A stretch of DNA of 9,234 nucleotides from Rickettsiales bacterium. Lineage in GTDB: Bacteria; Pseudomonadota; Alphaproteobacteria; Rickettsiales; UBA1997. Every line of letters begins with the position of its first letter. The stretch's first letter is position 1. The notes below the pieces were generated by a model. The model saw nothing but the letters and a program-made list of their open reading frames with translations, was not told the DNA's origin and made no database searches. The DNA lies in the NCBI GenBank assembly GCA_947505885.1, contig CANNMN010000040.1, positions 1 to 9,234 on the forward strand, written 5' to 3'. Below are positions 5,939 to 9,234 of the stretch, in pieces. A program made the translations under genes and the position numbers.

Positions 5939-6510
5939 TTAGATTAAGTCAAATTGAAGTTTTTGAAACTCAAAGCCATTTGCAACCAGTGAAATCAGGT
6001 GCTTTCCAGCATTATGTTTTCTGGTCGAAAGATCGCAAAAAGAATGTTTTTTAGAAAAACTAAAAACCCATTCAGCGAAATTTTTAGCCGTGATTTAAAA
6101 AATTTTTTTTGTGTGAGAGCCGTTTTTCTTAAAATAAGTAGACGGCATTTTCGAGTCTGATTTTCTTCGCCTGAACTTAATTATGCAGACTAAAATCAAA
6201 CTTCATTTCTTGTGAAATTTTTACCGACTCTTTTTGTAAAGAAAAGTTTTCGATCATAAATTTTTTTGACAGATTATTACAAATCGATGTCGATGATCTT
6301 CAGCGCTGACTTATCGCCTTTTTTGAGCAAAGCTCGTAAAGCGCGCTTAATCATATTTTAGCGCATTCTTTTCTTGAGCTCTTTCTTAGCCCAAATTTCT
6401 TTTAAAAAATTTTTTAGAAATTTTGATTTGGAGAATTTTTTGTCAGCTTTAACAGCAGTGTCAGCAAGGGTCGCAGGGAATCTGTAATCGCAAACTTCTT
6501 TGGGATTCAT
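5939..6510 (-). pseudogene. Wrecked DNA alkylation repair gene (AlkC-like, HEAT-repeat family)
   Basis: Four pieces on one strand, in order, match parts of AlkC-like alkylation repair proteins. (1) 6510-6358: 50 codons from ATG, including SKSKFLKNFLKEIWAKKEL then KKRMR, the typical N-terminal segment, ending in TAA. (2) 6354-6277: MIKRALRALLKKGDKSAL, the end of the HEAT domain, followed by TAATAA. (3) From about 6269 to 6177, another frame: KKFMIENFSLQKESVKI and EMKFDFSLHN, the start of the C-terminal beta domain. (4) 6151-5939, third frame with one internal TAA at 6097-6095: TYFKKNGSHTKKIF, then KKHSFCDLSTRKHNAGKHL and QFDLI. Family members have about 370 residues; roughly 200 from the HEAT domain are missing between pieces 1 and 2. 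At least two frameshifts and several stops make it non-functional. It ended 2 bases before ppdK, suggesting a former operon. The match is from memory of family sequences. Confidence 0.8.
6011..6038 (-). promoter_or_regulatory. Candidate sigma70-type promoter for ppdK inside the pseudogene
   Basis: On the minus strand TTGCGA (6038-6033) and CATAAT (6016-6011) are separated by 16 bases, giving 4/6 and 5/6 matches to the -35 and -10 consensus. It would start a leader of about 70 bases before the ppdK ATG. The sequence was once codons of the dead alkylation repair gene, so a promoter here would be newly evolved or fortuitous. In AT-rich DNA such matches are common. Confidence 0.3.
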
Positions 6511-6641
6511 TCTGGGCAGGGAAATTTCGCTAGGCTAACTAGGCCGCGGTGTATTTACGACATCTTGGCGAGGCGTAAAAAATGCTTTGATCAAGAATTT
6601 TAGAGAAAGCTCACCTCAAGCGATCAGCTTAGTAGAAATTT

Positions 6642-6719
6642 TGGTCGGGGCGGAGAGATTCGAACTCCCGACCCCCTGGTCCCAAACCAGGTGCGCTAGC
6701 CAGACTGCGCTACGCCCCG
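6642..6719 (-). tRNA. trnP: tRNA-Pro (anticodon UGG)
   Basis: The minus strand from 6719 folds as a full cloverleaf. The 7-bp acceptor is CGGGGCG with CGCCCCG, and the D arm is GCGC...GCGC with a GG in the loop. The anticodon arm is CCUGG-UUUGGGA-CCAGG with anticodon UGG, the variable loop has 5 bases, and the T arm is GGGAG-UUCGAAU-CUCUC with one G-U pair. The discriminator is A (6645) and CCA is encoded at 6644-6642. The wobble U lets it read most or all proline codons. The 75-base body is of normal length. It is transcribed away from the DUF5334-like gene. No convincing terminator follows; only a weak 5-bp hairpin at 6607-6630 is seen. Confidence 0.97.
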
Positions 6720-6786
6720 AATAAAATTTCTTGAAAGTAAGTAATGTAGCAAAATCTTACTACGTTCCCCTGCGAAAGGGGCGCGC

Positions 6787-6815
6787 ATCAAATTCACAAC
6801 ACCAACAAAAGTCAA
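6787..6815 (-). promoter_or_regulatory. Candidate promoter for tRNA-Pro with a GC-rich discriminator
   Basis: On the minus strand TTGACT (6815-6810) and TTTGAT (6792-6787) are spaced by 17 bases, followed at once by GCGCGCCCC. A GC-rich discriminator after the -10 is typical of stable-RNA promoters under stringent control. The leader to the tRNA would be about 60 bases. The -10 match is only 4/6, and the site overlaps the start region of the divergent gene. Confidence 0.35.
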
Positions 6816-6817
6816 CC

Positions 6818-7102
6818 ATGAAAACCACACCACTACTTCTTACTGTCGCAGCAATTTTTTTTATTACCATTAAGCCAACACTAGCCTGGACCGGATACGA
6901 TTTCGACAATAAATCCGGAATTGAAATCGACGAAGGAAACCTGGTGCGAGAAGGTTTGGTGATTCAATTCTACGATTCCAAAATCGACAATTATCGCACT
7001 GTAAAAGTTTTATTCATGGAATCGATCGCGGGCGGAACAAGAATTCAGGTCAAAGATTTAGAGACCAATGAAGAGAGAAGTCTGATTATGAATGAGGAAT
7101 AG
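6818..7102 (+). CDS. Small secreted DUF5334-like protein
   Basis: The start at ATG6818 is preferred over an in-frame ATG at 6731, because from 6818 the product begins with a clean signal peptide: MKTTP, a hydrophobic core LLLTVAAIFFI, then PTLA before W24. This gives 94 residues, about 71 after cleavage. The mature part begins WTGYDFDNKSGIEID and continues GNLVREGLVIQFYDS. The W-x-GYD start, the EI.E.GNLVREG block and a small-beta-strand pattern resemble my memory of the DUF5334 family of short periplasmic proteins of unknown function. It is acidic at the C-terminus. Its last 17 bases overlap the 3' end of pgk on the other strand. No Shine-Dalgarno precedes the ATG. Confidence 0.75.
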   Translation: MKTTPLLLTVAAIFFITIKPTLAWTGYDFDNKSGIEIDEGNLVREGLVIQFYDSKIDNYRTVKVLFMESIAGGTRIQVKDLETNEERSLIMNEE

Positions 7103-8276
7103 AAAGGGCCGCTACTCCTGGCAAATCCTTACCTTCTAACCATTCAAGAAAAGCTCCGCCAGCAGTTGAGATGTAAGTAAATTTTTCTGCTAAACCAATT
7201 GAGTTAAGAGCAGAAACAGAATCTCCGCCGCCAGAAACCGAAATTAATTTTCCAGCTTCGGTAAGATCTGCCGCAGTGCGTGCAAAACTTTCAGTTCCAA
7301 TGTTAAAAGGCTTAATTTCGAAAGCGCCAAGTGGCCCATTCCAAACTAAAGTTTGATGCTTCGCTAGCTCCTCGGCAATCTTGGCGCTGCTTGCCGCGCC
7401 GATGTCGAGAATCATGTCGTCATCAGCAACTTCATCAACCAAAACGGTTCGGCACGGCGCATTTTGTTGGAATTTTTTGGCAACAACAACATCGGTCGGA
7501 AGAAGAACTCGCACATTTTTCAGAATTTCTAAAGCCGTTTCTTTTAAATCTTTTTCACACAGAGATTTTCCAATATTTTTTCCCAAAGCGTAAAGAAATG
7601 TATTGGCCATGCCACCACCAACCACAATGGTTTGCGCTTTTTTTGAGAGTGAGTTTAGCAAATCTAATTTTGTCGAAACTTTTGCTCCACCAACAACGGC
7701 CATCATCGGTTTTTTGGCGTTTTCTAAATGATTAGTTAGGCCGTCTAATTCTTCTTCCATCAAAAATCCAGCAGCTGATTTTAAGATCGCCGGAATACCA
7801 GTGATCGAAGCATGGGCGCGGTGCGAACAAGAAAATGCATCGTTCACGTAGAGATTTCCAAGACTTGCTAATTTACGCGAAAATTCTGGATCGTTTTTGG
7901 TTTCTTGTTTGTAGAAGCGTAGATTTTCTAACATGATTACTTCTCCGTAATTCATGGCTTCAACGGCTTTTATTACTTTCTCGCCAATACAATCATCAAC
8001 AAAACTAACCTTGATTGAGCCAAGCAATTCCTGAACGTGAGCAACTAAAGGTTTGATTGACATTGAAGGATCTACCATTCCTTCTGGACGACCAAAATGT
8101 GAAATCACGATCACTTTTGCTTTATTTTCAGCGAGATATTTAAGCGTCGGAATTACGGCTTTAATTCGAGTGTCATCATCAATTTTTCCGTTACTCATCG
8201 GAACATTGATATCTACGCGAATAACCACGTTTTTATTGGTAACAACGCAATCTTTTAAACGGTTGAATTTAGGCAT
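7086..8276 (-). CDS. pgk: Phosphoglycerate kinase
   Basis: Pgk interconverts 1,3-bisphosphoglycerate + ADP and 3-phosphoglycerate + ATP in the cytosol. Its 396 residues match the bacterial length. The N-terminal substrate domain has RVDINVP (20-26), DDDTR with Arg37 at the catalytic-arginine position, SHFGRP (59-64), ENLRFY (117-122) and DAFSCSHRAHAS (146-157). The C-terminal nucleotide domain has VVGGAKVSTKLDLL (194-207), VGGGMANTF (219-227), VWNGPLGAFE (311-320) and SGGGDSVSAL (348-357), ending in STAGGAFLEWLEGK. No key residue is missing. It is monocistronic here, without the common gap or fba neighbour, and has an 82-base divergent upstream region. The start has only A-rich sequence before it, no Shine-Dalgarno. 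Confidence 0.98.
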   Translation of the reverse strand: MPKFNRLKDCVVTNKNVVIRVDINVPMSNGKIDDDTRIKAVIPTLKYLAENKAKVIVISHFGRPEGMVDPSMSIKPLVAHVQELLGSIKVSFVDDCIGEKVIKAVEAMNYGEVIMLENLRFYKQETKNDPEFSRKLASLGNLYVNDAFSCSHRAHASITGIPAILKSAAGFLMEEELDGLTNHLENAKKPMMAVVGGAKVSTKLDLLNSLSKKAQTIVVGGGMANTFLYALGKNIGKSLCEKDLKETALEILKNVRVLLPTDVVVAKKFQQNAPCRTVLVDEVADDDMILDIGAASSAKIAEELAKHQTLVWNGPLGAFEIKPFNIGTESFARTAADLTEAGKLISVSGGGDSVSALNSIGLAEKFTYISTAGGAFLEWLEGKDLPGVAALSIPHS

Positions 8277-8358
8277 TTTTTAAAACTTGATTTTGGAGGA
8301 TTGATTCCTACTTTGCCGGCCCTTCATTTTTTTCCAACTTAAAAATCTCGCTAAAGCA

Positions 8359-8556
8359 ATGGGTACTAAGAACAATCCGAAGAATCGCGTTAAGAACATC
8401 GCTAAAAGAAAATTTAACGACAAGGAAATCGAGCCGGTTTATTACTACGGAGTTCATGCCGGACACGGCAAATACATGGCGGCAAAATATGCCGGTTCAA
8501 ACCAGCTAGTTGTAGATGGGGAACAAAAACCAGTGCAATGGGACAAAACTAACTAA
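8359..8556 (+). CDS. Small basic conserved-looking protein, 65 residues
   Basis: The product begins MGTKNNPKNRVKNIAKRKF and then reads EIEPVYYYGVHAGHGKYMAA, ending with VVDGEQKPVQWDKTN. A Lys/Arg/Asn-rich start is followed by a compact Gly/Tyr/His section (YYYGVHAGHGKYMA, 28-41) that looks like a folded core with invariant-type residues. I believe similar short proteins occur in other proteobacteria, but I cannot name a family or function. It is divergent from pgk. Its TAA overlaps the ATG of the alpha/beta hydrolase by one base, so the two are very likely one operon with coupled translation. A role with the hydrolase is possible but unproven. No Shine-Dalgarno is visible. Confidence 0.8.
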   Translation: MGTKNNPKNRVKNIAKRKFNDKEIEPVYYYGVHAGHGKYMAAKYAGSNQLVVDGEQKPVQWDKTN

Positions 8557-9234
8557 TGCCTGAAGTAATCATTAGTGGCCCCGCTGGAAGAATTGAAGGG
8601 CGTTATCATCAGAACATTAATCCTAAAGCTCCTGTAGCTTTGGTGCTACACCCTCACCCACTTCATGGCGGCACCATGAATAACAAAATTACTTACAATA
8701 TTTACAAAGCTTTCGTCTCTAACGGATTCTCTGTTTTGCGCATAAATTTTCGTGGCGTCGGCAGATCAGAAGGAAAGTTTGACAATGGACTTGGTGAACT
8801 TCTAGACGCTACAGCTGCTACAAATTGGCTTCACGATCAAAATATGGAAGCTACTGAATATTGGATTGGTGGCTTTTCCTTTGGCTCATGGATTGCTCTA
8901 CAGCTTGTAATGCGTAGACCAGAATTTGAAAATTACATTCTTGCTGCCCCGCCAGCTACAAAATACGATTTTAATTTCATCGTGCCCTGCACATCTTCCG
9001 GCCTAATAGTTCAAGGTGGAAAAGATGACATCACTAAAGAAGCAGATTCAGCAAAATTATCTGAAAAACTTGCAGCAAGAGATGGAGCTTCCGTAGCTTA
9101 TCAAATGATTCATGGCGCTGATCATTTCTTTTCTGGTCACGCAAAAGAATTTGAAGAAATAGTTGATTCGCACATCAAGCATCGACTCGTTGCTGACTCT
9201 ACTAAGGTTCGTAAAGTTAAGCGCGACCGTCGTC
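8556..9234 (+). CDS. Alpha/beta hydrolase (COG2945-like), 3' end beyond the window
   Basis: The frame opens at ATG8556 within the upstream stop (TAATG) and runs 226 codons to the window edge without a stop. It is a cytosolic serine hydrolase of the alpha/beta fold. HPHPLHGGTMNNKI (32-45) forms the loop after the first core strands. NFRGVGRSEG (64-73) is a classic strand-turn. The nucleophile elbow is GGFSFGSW (105-112) with Ser108. The acid is Asp157 or Asp158 in GGKDDI, and His190 lies in HGADHFF. The catalytic triad is therefore complete. Members are generic predicted esterases or thioesterases with unknown substrates. The domain normally ends near residue 210; here it continues into a basic tail (STKVRKVKRDRR) that runs off the window. 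Confidence 0.92.
   Translation, partial: MPEVIISGPAGRIEGRYHQNINPKAPVALVLHPHPLHGGTMNNKITYNIYKAFVSNGFSVLRINFRGVGRSEGKFDNGLGELLDATAATNWLHDQNMEATEYWIGGFSFGSWIALQLVMRRPEFENYILAAPPATKYDFNFIVPCTSSGLIVQGGKDDITKEADSAKLSEKLAARDGASVAYQMIHGADHFFSGHAKEFEEIVDSHIKHRLVADSTKVRKVKRDRR

Noticed and set aside
6119..6146. Hairpin with GCCGT/ACGGC ends as a regulatory site or terminator before ppdK
   Set aside because: It falls within recognisable former codons of the dead alkylation repair gene, so coding ancestry explains it.
6731..6817. The longer start of the DUF5334-like gene
   Set aside because: It would put 29 residues of basic, non-hydrophobic sequence before a clean signal peptide and cover the likely tRNA promoter; ATG6818 fits a secreted protein.
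7331..7735. Plus-strand frame opposite pgk
   Set aside because: It is antisense to a complete Pgk with all motifs and has a composition typical of a shadow frame.

Overview
The window looks like an AT-rich bacterial chromosome segment undergoing genome reduction. My best guess is an alphaproteobacterium, possibly Rickettsiales/Holosporales-like. The reasons are the style of the Pgk, PPDK and tRNA-Pro sequences, an obvious gene relic, near absence of Shine-Dalgarno sequences and dense intergenic palindromes. This placement is inference from sequence style, not from a marker gene.

Layout. Positions 1-1193 (+) hold the end of one ABC-2 permease and a complete second one, joined by a TAATG overlap: an exporter of the YbhF-YbhS-YbhR type whose ATPase lies outside the window. 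Positions 1282-3146 form an accessory stretch read entirely on the minus strand: a DUF2971 protein, a 26-residue lipoprotein, a solo GIY-YIG nuclease and a 33-codon frame overlapping the nuclease's 3' end. Three copies of a structured palindromic element (1681-1816, 2023-2158, 3173-3260) sit between these genes, one in every gap. Positions 3264-5936 (-) encode pyruvate phosphate dikinase (ppdK). Directly upstream, 5939-6510 (-) is the wreck of an AlkC-like DNA alkylation repair gene that has lost its middle and carries frameshifts and stops. Next come tRNA-Pro(UGG) (6642-6719, -) and a small secreted DUF5334-like protein (6818-7102, +), which converges on and overlaps phosphoglycerate kinase (pgk, 7086-8276, -). 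Divergent from pgk are a 65-residue basic protein and a translationally coupled alpha/beta hydrolase that runs off the window end.

How the genes fit together. PPDK and Pgk both serve the lower glycolytic/gluconeogenic trunk, PPDK linking pyruvate to PEP. The permease pair is an envelope export system. The most unusual part is the repeat family. Each full element has an array of three 20-bp direct units followed by two inverted hairpins with different outer stems. The two halves can also pair with each other over 29 bp. A compensatory base-pair change between copies argues that the folded form matters, and the neighbouring solo GIY-YIG nuclease is a candidate partner, by analogy with REP/RAYT systems. 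That link is a hypothesis.
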